Assembly: GCA_963920575.1 (NCBI GenBank)
Contig: OY986973.1
Location: 434,001 to 498,000 of the forward strand
Direction: 5' to 3'
Length of the DNA: 64,000 nucleotides
From: Narthecium ossifragum
Lineage: Eukaryota; Streptophyta; Magnoliopsida; Dioscoreales; Nartheciaceae
Shown here: positions 35,701 to 47,700 of the stretch, piece after piece
How the letters are laid out: every line of letters starts with the position of its first letter
Position numbering within the stretch: the first letter of the stretch is position 1
The notes under the pieces: generated by a model
The model's database searches: none
Seen by the model: only the letters and a program-made list of their open reading frames with translations
Told to the model about the DNA's origin: nothing
Position numbers and translations under genes: made by a program

Positions 35701-38356
35701 CAATAGTATTGGCATTAGTCATCGTGCCAGCTATATCAGTTGCGGTGCGTAAATTTGGCCGGTATCTTCGTGAACTTTCCCATAAGACTCAAGCAGCTGC
35801 TGCTGTAGCGGCATCAATTGCCGAGGTATGTTTGCACTCAGTTACTTATGAAAGTCGTGTTCTTTTTGTGAAGAAATAATCAAATCTTTGTAGTGCTTAC
35901 CCCTTTTGCTGAATGTCTAAGTGACTGCTCTGGTTTTCTAGCATAATGCAACATCTCTGTGCTCTTAAACCTTTTCAGACTAGTCGAGTATTTTGGCTTG
36001 CCGATGATCTTCAATCTTTTATGCCCAATACTGATGTTTGCACAAGGGAATCAACTTGAGTTTTGTAGCAAATCATTATTCTTTGTAAGAAAAAAAGAGA
36101 GCTTAGTATTTGTAGAGCACTATTGGGACATCATTTTGTAGAAACATTTAATGCAACCGGATATATATTGAACATGTATTTGTCCAAGGTTACTACAGGC
36201 ATTTATAGACTTTATGTCTGAGGAAGAAATGTTATCATGTCCATTTGTCTATTGAGACTTGGTTCGGACAATCATCAAGCTGAAAAATATTTCCACTATA
36301 TAAAACATTATAAATATGTATAGTGTATGTAGTTGTGCATATAATAGTTTGCTAGACTTCTCAAATTAGGAAGTCTGTTTGCCTACTTGAGTTAACCATG
36401 CCGAAACTGAATGATAGTTATATCCATTTTGTCAATTCTCATATTCAGGAATCTTTTGGAGCCATACGCACGGTAAGATCATTTGCTCAAGAAGGCTACG
36501 AAGTGGCACGTTATTCTGAAAAAGTAGATGAGACCTTGAAGCTCGGACTCAGACAAGCTGTGAGTTTCTTGTCCAACTTGTAAAAGGTGAAAGAATCTTT
36601 AGGGCTTGAACTTTTGAGTACCGCCGTTTTTGCAGAAAGTAGTTGGCCTCTTCTCTGGCGGTTTGAATGCAGCATCAACATTGTCAGTTGTTATTGTGGT
36701 GATCTATGGTGCAAACCTAACGATCCAAGGGTCGATGACAACTGGTTCTCTCACATCATTTATACTTTACAGCCTTACAGGTACAGCCTTCAAATTTTTC
36801 AGATAAGCCGAATTGTTGATAGTTCTCTCTACATAGTTGATAATACAATAGTTGATTCTGTACCTAACTGAGGGTTTTTATGTGAACAATTTCAAGAAAC
36901 CACTTATTCATGTATGACATGATATTATTTCTTCGGTTCTACCTGGTTTTGCCCTCCCCACTTGCAGTTGGTTCCTCAGTTGCTGCCCTGTCAGGAACAT
37001 ATACAACAGCAATGAAAGCTGCAGGTGCAAGCAGAAGAGTTTTTCAGCTTCTAGATCGTGTCTCTTCCATGCCAAAATCAGGAGATAAATGTCCAGAGGG
37101 GTTGGTTATATATGCACTCATTTTAAGTTGTGCTCATTTTGTGCCAAATAAGGACTATAACATCTCTTACTATTCAATGTGTATTTGATCATAGTGACAT
37201 AGATGGAGAAGTTGAGTTGGATGATGTCTGGTTTGCATATCCCTCTCGTCCTAGTTATATGGTGCTAAAGGTATCAGCAGTGTTGTTTAAAATTATTACC
37301 CCTTTTTATGTCTTATCTCCCTCTCTTTCTTGATCTTCTTGCCCAACATTACATGCATTGTCATTCATTAATTAATGGTTATTCTTGTATTAGAAAAAGT
37401 CCATCTTCACTGGTATAGAGGTTTATCTAGTTTATGCAAATATCTTTACAGGAAAGCATTTTTGAGTAGTTTACTCGTATGAGATCGATAGTGAAAGACC
37501 TTGAGTTAGAATTTTGATTGTAGCGCGCATGTGGTCCATTATCCTTTGTTGCTTTTGAATTCACTAGTTATAAGACTGAACAGATCCATCTTCGAATAAA
37601 CGTGAATAACACTTGATTGGAATCAACAAACAATATTATTTTAGGGATAAAAGCTGTGCCCAACATACCTGTTAATTGGCTGTGTTTGATACATTGATCA
37701 TGTTCTTACACTTTACTACTTTTTTATGGCTCCAAGTGGATGGATCAAGTTGCTCTTGGGGTATGAAGGCTTAGTATTGGATGTAAGAATGAGGGGCAGA
37801 ATTAGTGGGGTTTCCCACTATATGGGATGAACTATAGACATGATTATCCTTCTTGGGATAAATTCTTAATTTTAGTCAAGGTTGGCGCAAGCCTCGAGCG
37901 TCGATTGAAGTTAAAGTGATAGAGATGTTTAGTCGGGAAGTGCCAACATTATTTTAGGCCCTTATATGATCAGGAAGACATAATCCAGATGTTTATGTTA
38001 CATAAGCATATATTTGTGCAATTGCAATCATAAAGTGTGCAGGATATATATATATGGGAAGTTAGTGGGAGAGAGAGGGGGTTAGTGAGGAGTTACTATG
38101 GGAGGGGAGAGAGGAGGGCCCCCTCGTGCCACATGACATGGGTAACCACAACCTCCCACTACTCTCTCTCTCTCCTAACCACCCAGTAACTACCACCCCC
38201 ACTATTCCCTTCCACGTGGCTTCATCTCAATCGCGTGATATATCATAACATAACTTCGATTGGGCATCATCAGCCGTCGGATAGGTTGCACCTGATCTTA
38301 TATAATAGACACACACACATACATACATACATGTATATGCATGCATGCATGCATGC

Positions 38357-38416
<60 letters not shown>

Positions 38417-40146
38417 CTAGTGGGTCCTGGACATGGCTGGGTAACCACCCACTACCCCTCCACAGTAACCCCTCACTAACCCCCCTCTCTCTCCCACTAA
38501 CACCCCCCCCCCCCCCCCCGCCCCCCCCGCCCCGGTATAACCATCCTACTATATAAAAGAGATATATATGTGTGTGTTTGTATAAATAATTAATTACATT
38601 TTCTTGAGGAAACAATCTTGTCATGATCAGGTTTGCTTCCTAAAATCTCATGGACTTGTTACTTGAACAATGATCCTCTGGATTCACCACTTTTCAAAAT
38701 AGTTAGCCTTGTGTAAATTAATCGTCTAGTCATCAGCAAATGCCCAGGCGATTAATTCTTTGGCCCTATTGTAGGATCCTGTCAATTATTTGAAGAAAAC
38801 TAAATTGTCTTTTGAAGCCTTTTTGAAGCTGTGATATTCTTCATGTGATTGTAATACCATTTCATCAACTGCAGGGAATTACTTTGAAGTTGACACCTGG
38901 CTCAAAAGTTGCACTAGTTGGACCAAGCGGTGGTGGGAAGGTAAATTATCTATTAGCTGCGTATGGGTTCTGTTTTTACTTGTCTATGCATGTTGAAGCG
39001 TAGATGAGATTACATCTGTGATGCTTATTTTTAATCAACATGTTGTCTTCAATGTCTACTGCAGACTACAATAGCAAATCTAATTGAACGGTTTTATGAT
39101 CCGATCAAGGGGAAAATCTTGCTGAATGGAGTTCCATTAGTGGAAATATCACAGAAGCATCTTCACAGAAAGGTAACACGGACACGGTCTGATGTGTGCT
39201 ATCTTCTCCTAGTTTAGTTATGCTGGCATTTGCAGACATAAGGAGAATAACATCTACACTTCCCATTTGGGTCGTAACACCAAGGTTCCTGGAACTTGAA
39301 GGATCTAACGATATCTGCTATTTTTTATTGCTTGTGCACTGGCCATGGAAGCTCAACGATTAACTCATCTCATGTGCAGGTTAGCATCGTGAGCCAAGAA
39401 CCTATCCTTTTTAACTGCTCAGTTGAAGAGAATATTGCTTATGGTCTAGATGGCAAAGCCAGCAGTACTGACATAGAAAATGCTGCTGTACGTCCTCTAC
39501 ATCCTTAACTAATAATATATACTAGAGCTCATCCATTGGTAACTGTAGCTGCTGTTGGCCCTACAGAAAATGGCAAATGCACATGAATTTGTATCCAAAT
39601 TTCCAGAACAATACAAGACCCATGTTGGGGAGCGAGGTATAAGACTTTCTGGTGGACAAAAACAAAGAATAGCTATTGCAAGAGCTCTGTTGATGAACCC
39701 TAGTGTTCTCCTTTTGGATGAAGCCACGAGCGCCCTGGATGCTGAGAGTGAATATCTGGTTCAGGTCTGAATTCTGTTTGGTTAGAATATATATCACAGT
39801 AATTAGGACTAGTTTAGCTATTCTGAATTTCAGAAAACTTTACAGTTGCTGTCAAACTCTAGCTGGACGTGATTCATCATCATGTCTTGGCCCTTTTCAT
39901 TTATTTGTCCTGCAAGTTGAACCATTTGTTTGAGTGTTTCAGGACGCGATGGATTCACTGATGAAAGGAAGGACAGTTCTTGTGATAGCGCACAGACTTT
40001 CTACTGTGAAAAGTGCAGACACGGTTGCCGTTATCTCTGATGGTCAGATAGCTGAGAGCGGCACCCATGATGAATTACTTGAGAGAGATGGCATTTATAC
40101 TGCACTGGTGAAGAGACAATTGCAAGGGCCCAAAGTGGAAATATGA
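29718..40146 (+). CDS. ALS1: ALS1-type ABCB half-transporter (ABCB25/27 group), copy 1
   Basis: Seventeen coding exons: 29718-29774, 30503-30553, 30635-30670, 30751-30825, 32036-32160, 32545-32644, 32718-32889, 35707-35825, 36449-36559, 36636-36780, 36968-37100, 37195-37270, 38875-38940, 39065-39172, 39380-39487, 39567-39764, 39943-40146. Every border is GT-AG, phases match, and the product is 627 residues. One six-helix membrane domain (about 55-345) precedes one nucleotide-binding domain: Walker A GPSGGGKT (416-423), Q-loop SQEP (about 463-466), signature LSGGQ (521-525), Walker B VLLLDE (541-546), H-loop His 577. This is a complete TAP-like half-transporter that must dimerise. Arabidopsis and rice ALS1 are tonoplast proteins needed for aluminium tolerance by vacuolar sequestration (family knowledge). 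Introns 4, 7 and 12 are inflated by a MITE, an hAT element and mini-Helitrons. It is a tandem paralogue of 41738-50140. Confidence 0.95.
31271..31518. mobile_element. Fold-back MITE in intron 4 of ALS1 copy 1
   Basis: Ends GATTTGTGTACATGGCCA (left) and, read inward from the right, GATTTGTGTATATGGCCA. The inverted arms extend about 60 bp through ATCGGTAGTGAGATA and GAATCTTTATTCTAG. The centre contains further ATCGGTAGTGAGATACCGAT-type inverted copies. Absent from intron 4 of copy 2. No clear target duplication. Confidence 0.65.
31677..31792. repeat. 60-bp direct tandem duplication in intron 4
   Basis: The unit ACACAAGAATTTCGTTGTAG...AGCATACA is repeated head-to-tail at 31677 and 31737 without visible mismatches, which suggests a recent duplication. 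Absent from copy 2. Confidence 0.85.
33240..35161. mobile_element. hAT-type transposon in intron 7 of ALS1 copy 1 (1922 bp)
   Basis: Terminal inverted repeat CAAGGATTGCCATGCC is perfect for 16 bp at both ends. The target duplication is 8 bp, GCATGAAC (33232-33239) versus GCCTGAAC (35162-35169), one mismatch. CA-starting ends and an 8-bp duplication define hAT elements. The left third is purine-rich GGAGGAGCCGGAG repeat containing a ~170-bp internal duplication (about 33580-33650 and 33730-33800). The right third holds an open terminal exon (34512-34936). The splice sites of intron 7 remain intact. Confidence 0.82.
34512..34936 (+). pseudogene. Terminal exon remnant carried by the hAT element
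   Basis: After a good acceptor (TTTGCAG, ending 34511) one frame stays open for 141 codons to TAG at 34934-34936. The peptide is rich in Ser, Tyr, His and Gln (a low-complexity [19 protein letters not shown] start) and ends in an ordered stretch with [16 protein letters not shown] Tyr/Gln/Ser-rich tail resembles the C-termini of plant hAT-transposase-like proteins, but this assignment is by resemblance only. The upstream transposase exons, including the BED finger and catalytic core, are missing, so I call it a remnant. Same strand as the ABC gene. Confidence 0.45.
38040..38305 (-). mobile_element. Mini-Helitron-related sequence in intron 12 of ALS1 copy 1
   Basis: The right edge carries the same 5' terminus as the 20846 element (plus-strand GATCTTATATAATAGA). 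Internal motifs CATGACATGGGTAACC and CTAACCACCC are shared with the family. The 3' CTAG end was not found, so the copy is truncated or replaced by flanking repeats. Confidence 0.4.
38309..38416. repeat. Microsatellites (CA, CATA, GCAT, TA)
   Basis: Successive runs of ACAC, CATACATA, GCATGCAT and about twenty TA units lie between two Helitron-like sequences in intron 12. Confidence 0.85.
38417..38562 (-). mobile_element. Mini-Helitron, ~146 bp, minus orientation
   Basis: On the minus strand it begins TCTCTTTTATATAGTAGG after host A and ends CCAGGACCCACTAG at 38417. It contains a poly-C tract (about 38501-38530) and the family motif GGGTAACCACCC. The 5' end resembles that of the 5490 element. 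The 3' hairpin is short (GTCC/GGAC). Confidence 0.48.
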
Positions 40147-41094
40147 ATCTTAGTCAAGGCAAGTTATCGGGACGTGATCAGGGCTAGGGCTAACTATAGA
40201 ATCAGAGGTCGAAGCGTTACGAGTCATCAGACACATGATATCTGCCTTATATGGCACAGGCAAGAAGATTGCTTGTCAAGAAGATTCCTAATCCTAATGC
40301 TGATGCAATTTGTAAGTAAGTGGTTCGGAGGCAATTCCCCTATTGGAATGCATATGTTGCATAATTTGCTTCTGAGTTTGTAATCCTTTCTCTGACTATT
40401 TAACATCAATTTGAAGATCAGACCACTCGTGCCACTCTGAAAATCTGAGTGCATTGTTAAAAGCCAGGTTCTGAAGGTTGGAACTGATATTGAATACATT
40501 TCCACTCTCAGAGTACGTTTGAGATTCAATTTTATTGCCTGCAATATTTCTTTCAGATTGTTGGATCTCAAAATGTTTAGCTAATTTGGAAAGTGCACTA
40601 CAAATGCAGGGAACGAAATGGTTACGCATTATTCGAAGACAGCAGTTGGTTTTTTTTAGTTTAAAATCACTGGCCATTATTAAATCGTGATCTGGTCGGA
40701 TGGTATCTTAATTTTCTTGGAAGGATTTTTCAAATTACAACCTCGATATCTTGGCTTGCTTTTGGCATATAAATATTTGTTAAAGATCTTATTGTGTCTA
40801 CTGTTTATTTAACTAGGATTTGTCACAAAAGCTAGGGGTGTTTAGTAAAGGGAGAGGCTATTCTGGTTAAGAGATTTTGGGTTAGAAAAATTAAGATATC
40901 TGTATATTTTGGTATAAGAATAGAATAAGTTTTCCTGTCTTTTTTGGTATCAGTGATATCTGTATATTTTGGTATCAGTCATCTGTTTTTTTGGAATGGC
41001 CATCTTAACCCTTAACCTCATTCATTCTGTTCGGGGACAAAGTGGGAATAAGTTTTCCTGCTTAATTATTTGAAAGGGTGATTTTATATGCACT
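40147..41094. other. 3' region of ALS1 copy 1
   Basis: Probable 3' untranslated region and spacer between the tandem ABC genes. The first ~400 bp correspond in part to the sequence after copy 2 (50141-50560), so the duplicated block extends beyond the stop codon. No gene. Confidence 0.4.
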
Positions 41095-41330
41095 ACAGAA
41101 TTTGATATTGCACCACACTGATTTTTTTTTTCCGGTGGTTTGTCATTGAATTTTTTGATAAAATTCGGTGTGAAATGTCACCAAACTATGTTATTTTGGT
41201 GTAGTTTGGTGTTATTTTATCAAATTTTATCAAAAAAAATCGATGACAAGTCATCCAATTTGTATCAAAAATTCGATGATTAATCACCGATTCAATATGC
41301 ACTTATCAGGTGGTGCATATATAACCACCC
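41095..41330. repeat. Possible fold-back MITE between the ABC genes
   Basis: GTCATTGAATTTTTTGATAA (about 41145-41165) is mirrored by the inverted TTTATCAAAAAAAATCGATGAC (about 41223-41245), and TGCA lies at both outer edges. No target duplication was found and the ends are tentative. Confidence 0.35.
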
Positions 41331-41737
41331 AATTTGAAAACTATTTCATGACCGTGTCCGTTGGCGTTGGTGGGTGGCAGAGCGGTGATTCCATCCGATG
41401 CGAAGGGATGATGAGATCATATCGAAAGAATGGGGAGAAGGCGTCCCGTACGGCCGGCCGATGGCCGTCCTGAGCGCACGTCGCCCGCCGCGAGGGGAGC
41501 TTTCTTGTCTGACCGAGTGTCGATTGACCCGATCCGACTCTTTTGCTTAGGATGGATGGTTTAGTGCTTCGTTGATACTTTCTTGTCCCTTGACGTCTGA
41601 AACCTTATGGAATCTCGAATCAATCCGGTCTTAGATTAGCTATACTCGACCCCAGTTTCCACCTCCTCTTCTTGGGTGGAGCCCAAGCTTTGATAAGAAG
41701 AACAGCAGAGAGGGAGAGAGATTGGAGAGAGAGGTCT

Positions 41738-44700
41738 ATGGGGAAGGACATTCAGACCAAGACGGCCACGAGCCATACGGTTCCTCTCTTGGAACAGCAG
41801 GTGTGCAAAACCCTGTGCCTTTTGATCTCATCTTGTCCTCCTGGGTATTGATTCTTTTGGGATTTCTTAAAGAACCCGTCTTTGGATTCTCTCTTTTGCT
41901 ACTTTTGGATGCAGATTTGGATATTATCGTCCGGGTAGGACCCATATTTAGATTCTAGATTGCTTGATGCTTATTCTTGCTGTTTTTAAAGGAACAAAGT
42001 TTGTGCTGTTGAGATTATTCATATTCTTAATGCATATTTAAATATTATATGATTTATACTAGAGTTTCGGATTTGGGTATTTCTCGACATTTTTGAGGAA
42101 CCCATGTTTCATCTTATGCATTTCATTACTGCTTTTTCTTAGTTTAGGTGCTGTCATGAATGCCCCATGTCTGGGCTTTTGGTTCTCCTGAAGAAAACTT
42201 CTGGTTTCCTTGTTTGTATTCGTCGCAGAGAGAATTTACCATGTGGTTCTTATTCTCTTAAAATTCCAAGTATCTGTTGAAACTCCTTTTGTATTTTCCC
42301 TGCCAGTCCTTGAACATGATATACTAATTTGTGAAGTAGAAAGCACACTGATCTTTAAGTCGTCACATGCTTGAGATTTGTGAGTCATGTTTTATATGCT
42401 GATTGTAAAGTTTAAAGCACAAGCATAATGGGCTTTCGCAGGTCATAGCTAATTCCATTTGCATATGTAGGAATCATCTACTCGTGCTTCGTCAGATTTA
42501 GAGAATGGTGATGCAGCTCAGGTGACCCATGGTTTTCCTTTTCCAAATTTGCGCAATGTCTGGTGAGACGCATACTGACACTGTTATATTGTGATCTTCA
42601 GCCAGCAAATGTGGGGTTTTCTAGAGTTATATGGCTGGTAAGTCAAAAGGTTTTCACATTCTCCCTGCTGGTGAGAGGACAATTTGTGTAGATTCATTGA
42701 CTTAGCCATACTTTTACAGGCAAAACCTGATGCTGGCAAACTGGTCATTGCTACGATAGCATTGTTGATAGCATCCACAACCGGTCTTTTGATTGTAGAT
42801 ACTCCTTTACACTCTTTGTCAGGCATCTGTTCTTTTGTGATGGCGTCTTTCGATTAAAATTGATATTCTGAAAAGAGAACTTTATATTCATCAAACTTCA
42901 CATTGTTCTTACTGCTAATGTCAGTTATCTTTGGTTTTAATTCAAAACCTTCTTAAATTTTAATAGAAGTTAACATCATGCATGGAGAAAATATTGAACA
43001 TTACAATATTTCAATCATAGAGGCTCTTAATCCACCTGCGAGATTTTACCTAAGCCTTTGATGTTAATATCATTCCAATAGTTAGATCAATCTTCTTCTC
43101 TTAACTCCTCATTCAACCAACGTAAACCTATATGTTCCTTACTAATGAAATCACATAGAATGGTCTTGTATAACTTTAATGATCTCAGCTAATAATCATA
43201 TTCCTTATGATAGCTCAAATATCTAGCTCGTCTAAGATTTGATTATATAGCCAGATCCATGGGATCTCTCTAATTAGTGCATACGAAAACTGCAACATAA
43301 CGAGGTGCCCATACAAGTGGATCATGTAGCTAGTATGATTGTATTCACTCTGCATAAATCTTTAAACTGTACATATGGGTGTGTTATGGTACTTTCATGA
43401 CCCAACAAAATTATTGTTCATGATGTTCAGTACTTTATTGTGCAGTTTCAATGTTTTTCCTTGCAAATGCTATGACGTAATTGATGCGAACGTCGGTGTC
43501 TTGCTTAGTCTTCTAAGTTCATTACGAATTTTTTTTCGTCACCTTTCAGCCAAAGTTTGGTGGCAAGATTGTCGATATTGTTTCCGGAGATATCAGAGAT
43601 CCTGAACAGCAAGCTAAAGCTCTAGATGAAGTCAAGAATACAATACTAGAAATCATCTTGATAGTTGTCGTGGGGTATGTTACATATTTAGTCTTTCATT
43701 CTGAGCTTCTTGTGTTTATACCCCTAAAAAAATAGCAAAGTCTGAACAGCCTTGTAGCACCATAAATTGCATACCTACCCTCTAAAATCTTATCTTTTTC
43801 TTTGCATATATGCCCACTGACCATTTTGACTTCATGACTCTAAAATGACTCAGAATCCATTTGCCTCCAGGGGGCATATACACAAAGTTATTGTTGCTTA
43901 TACAGCAAACATGATTTAAGTTTGTTTTTACAGAGATTAACGTAAAATGATTGCTAGAAATGACCATGTTTCTTATCAACATTTAAATAAATGAAAGGGT
44001 ATTTTGGTGATTTTGCACAAACTATGAGTACATGATTTGGTCAAACTAATCAAAAGATATCCGCGGAAGAAAGAATTTTTTGGAGCGTGTACATGTAAAT
44101 TAAACATTTCATGAGTGGGATTTGTGTAATTAGATTTTTTGTTTGAGGGCACATATGGAAAAAAAACCTTTCAGTTTTTATTCTGACATTTTCTTCATTA
44201 GAGCTGCAAAATTCTAGTTCGGTCTGCTTTCTAAGAAATGTTCTCATAAGCTTTGTACCTTAAGACTTGCACGATTCTCTATCATAACCACAGACACTAA
44301 ATCATGCACATACACGTAGCCAGGCAAGTGTGCAAAATGCATGCACTCCCAGTCATGCAAACCACAAGCATTTTTGTTTGCTTGTCCCCATCATGTTTAA
44401 AAATGAAAAGTAATTTGTATTGTTAAACTCTGATCCACAATGTCTTATCTGGTCTCCTTCTTGGGCATTCTTCTGAAGCAAAAAGCGAAGACTTTGACCG
44501 ATGCTCCCGGGCTCGAAAGCTGTTTGTTGTGTCATTTGTTGGTTTTAGTACTTATATGTCATTGAGAGATAGGCTTAAGTTGTACTAGTATGAGCTCTGA
44601 AATTCCATCTTCTATGTTAGCTCGGTTTGCACTGCTTTGCGCGCATGGTTGTTTAATTCTGCCAGTGAAAGGGTTGTGGCTCGACTGAGGAAGGATTTGT

Positions 44701-47700
44701 TTGGCCATCTAATTAATCAAGTGAGTCTATGCTTTTCATGTTTATTCAGTCTGTATTTGCCGTCTCTTTATGACTTTGAAAATTGTGCCAGGAAATAGCA
44801 TTCTACGATGTAACTCGAACTGGGGAGCTGCTTAGTAGACTATCTGAAGATACACAAATCATTAAAAATGCTGCGACTACGAATCTCTCTGAGGCCCTCC
44901 GTAGTCTCACTACAACAGTTATTGGAATCATTTTCATGTTCACAACATCATGGAAATTAACATGTAAGTGTTTTCTTTTGAAAGCTGTTATGCATGATTT
45001 ATGTCAAGGCTCTAATTGTGTTTTTGGAGACATGGACACATCATATGACGTTACTAACTTTCAATTTCTTGTATTATGGAGCAGCACTTACAAGTGAAGA
45101 GCTTTCCCCGTTACACCATAGCCTAACAATTTAGATCACTTTGTATGAATATCGAAGTATCTATAAAGACAATGTTACAGATAATGATGGTTTCCAGATG
45201 CTGGACTTGTCTTATGCATGAGTCTGTACTATACAAGTACAATTGATGGAAATTATCTGCGTCGAGGAAGGGTCATCATTTTTAGGCACTAAGTGATTGT
45301 TCTTAGTTGCTTGTGTTCGGACCTTATCCCATCAAGATGATATAGTGTTGAAATCCATATTGTGCCTTGAAAAGGAAGAAAAATGTCCTTCTAAGAGGAA
45401 ACTGATTCTAATACAAGGGGAAGCTGAATGTGCATTTAGGATATATTCGTTAGCTAATATGACACAGTATAAGATGTGAATGTCATATAGGAATGGGAGA
45501 ATGGAAATGCTCATTTGCACTAAAAATACTGGCTACTACGAGGAATCTCATATAGGAACAATGAACATATGAAAACTATGTAAAGTAGAGGGTGGGTGGC
45601 TGTGAGAAGTGATGACAGACAGAAAAGGGAAAGATTGAAATGGAAAGAACATAAATTTGATGATTTTGTTGTGGTACCAGAAAATTGTTTGGATTTGAAA
45701 AACATATGTCATTAACAAAATGTAAAATTTCTGGTAAACAAGAAGGAAAACATGTCTACACTTTTACTATGAGAGCTGCATCCCTTCTTGGAAAGCATTT
45801 GCATGTTACTAGTTATCATTGATAGGATCGAGAATTTTTTTGTTTTTTGCCCATCCTCACTGCACTGCTTTGGCTTGGGTTATTTATTTGGTTCTAAAAC
45901 TGGTTCTCTTCCAGGTTGTTCCTCTCTGTACTGTTATAGTTCCTGGTTCTATATGCCATCAAGCAGCTTTAAATAACAGGCTGAATGAAGCACAAATGTT
46001 ACATTACTCTTCTAAGCTAACAATAATTCTCTTTCAACAGTGTTGGCATTAGTCATTGTGCCAGCTATAGCTATTGCTGTGCGTCAATTTGGCCGTTATC
46101 TCCGTGATCTTTCCCATAAAACTCAAGCAGCTGCTGCTTTAGCGGCATCAATTGCTGAGGTGTGTTTGTGTTCTGTTACCTAAAAAACTTGTTTTCTGTT
46201 TATGACTTCATAAAATCATAAAATCTTTCTAGTGGCTACCCCTGTTTGCTGAATGTCTGAGAGTTTGTGCTGGCATTTTAGAACTATGCGAGATTCTTAT
46301 ACACTTACCTTTTCTCATCAGTCAAGTTATAGGACATTTCCGCAGTCTTCAAAATCCTTATGCTTGTGGAGCCTAAACCAATTGAATCTTGCACCAATTC
46401 ATTTTTTTTTGTGACAAAGATTACAGGAGTTTGTTATCCTGAGCACTATTAGGGCATTAGTATATGGTAACAGCACAATAGTATGACTGGAGTGCTTGTA
46501 CTGATTGGTTCAAGACACTGTAGGATTTACATTCAAGGCTATAGCTCTAAGTTTTTATAAGTTTGAAGCATTCAAGGAATACTTTTGCATAATAGCTCAT
46601 TGTATCTCACCAGTAAAAAGTCAGGAGGTCTTGAATAACGATATGGGCTATTTTATGTATGAAAACTAAGATACAGGTGGGGAGCAAGAAATAGTATTTA
46701 GGACGAAATGTCTAGTTAAGAAAACTATGTCAACACATAAAATCATCAAGCCGAAAACTATTTGTATTATATGTGTGTCTATTTGTGTGCATACATGCAG
46801 TTGTGTATATAAATTATTATAAAAAAGGGATCCATACTGGTCCATCAAGCCAGACTGCTGAAGGAATTCTGATTTTACATACTTGAGCTAATCATGTCAG
46901 AAGTCTAAACTAGACTATAGTCCTTTTCTAATCATCAATTCTTAAATTCAGGAGTCTTTTGGGGCCATACGCACAGTCAGATCATTTGCTCAAGAAGATT
47001 ATGAGCTGTCACGTTATTCAGAGAAAGTAGATGAGACCTTGAAGCTCGGACTCAGCCAAGCTGTGAGTTTCTTGCCCAACTTGTGAATCCTTTTAGGTGA
47101 AGAGCCTTTAAATTTTGAACTTTTGAGCACCCCTTTTACAGAAAGCTGTTGGCCTCTTCTCCGGTGGCCTGAATGCTGCATCAACATTGTCTGTGGTTAT
47201 TGTGGTGATCTTTGGTGCATACCTAACGATCAAAGGCTCCATGACAACTGGTGCTCTCACATCGTTTATACTTTACAGCCTTACAGGTTCAGCCTTGAGA
47301 TTTGTTCAATATCCTGAATTGTCGCTGTTTTTCTCTGTATATTTGGTTGAAATAGTGAAGTTCTGATATTCAAATGATCATGTTTTTATGGAAAATTTCA
47401 ACAATCCACATGTGCATGTATTATATAAGATTCCTCCGTCAGTTACATATCATTATTCCTGGTTTTCTCCCTCCTGCAGTTGGTGTGTCATTCTCTGCCC
47501 TGTCAGGAATATATTCAACAGCAATGAAAGCTGTAGGTGCAAGCAGAAGAGTTTTTCAGCTTTTAGATCGTGTCTCCTCCATGCCAAAATCAGAAGATAA
47601 ATGTCCACGAGGGTTGGTTATAAATGCACCCATTTTGAGTTGTGCACATGTTGTGCCAAACAATTGCTGTAAATATTTTCTTACTTTGGAGTGTTGTTTT

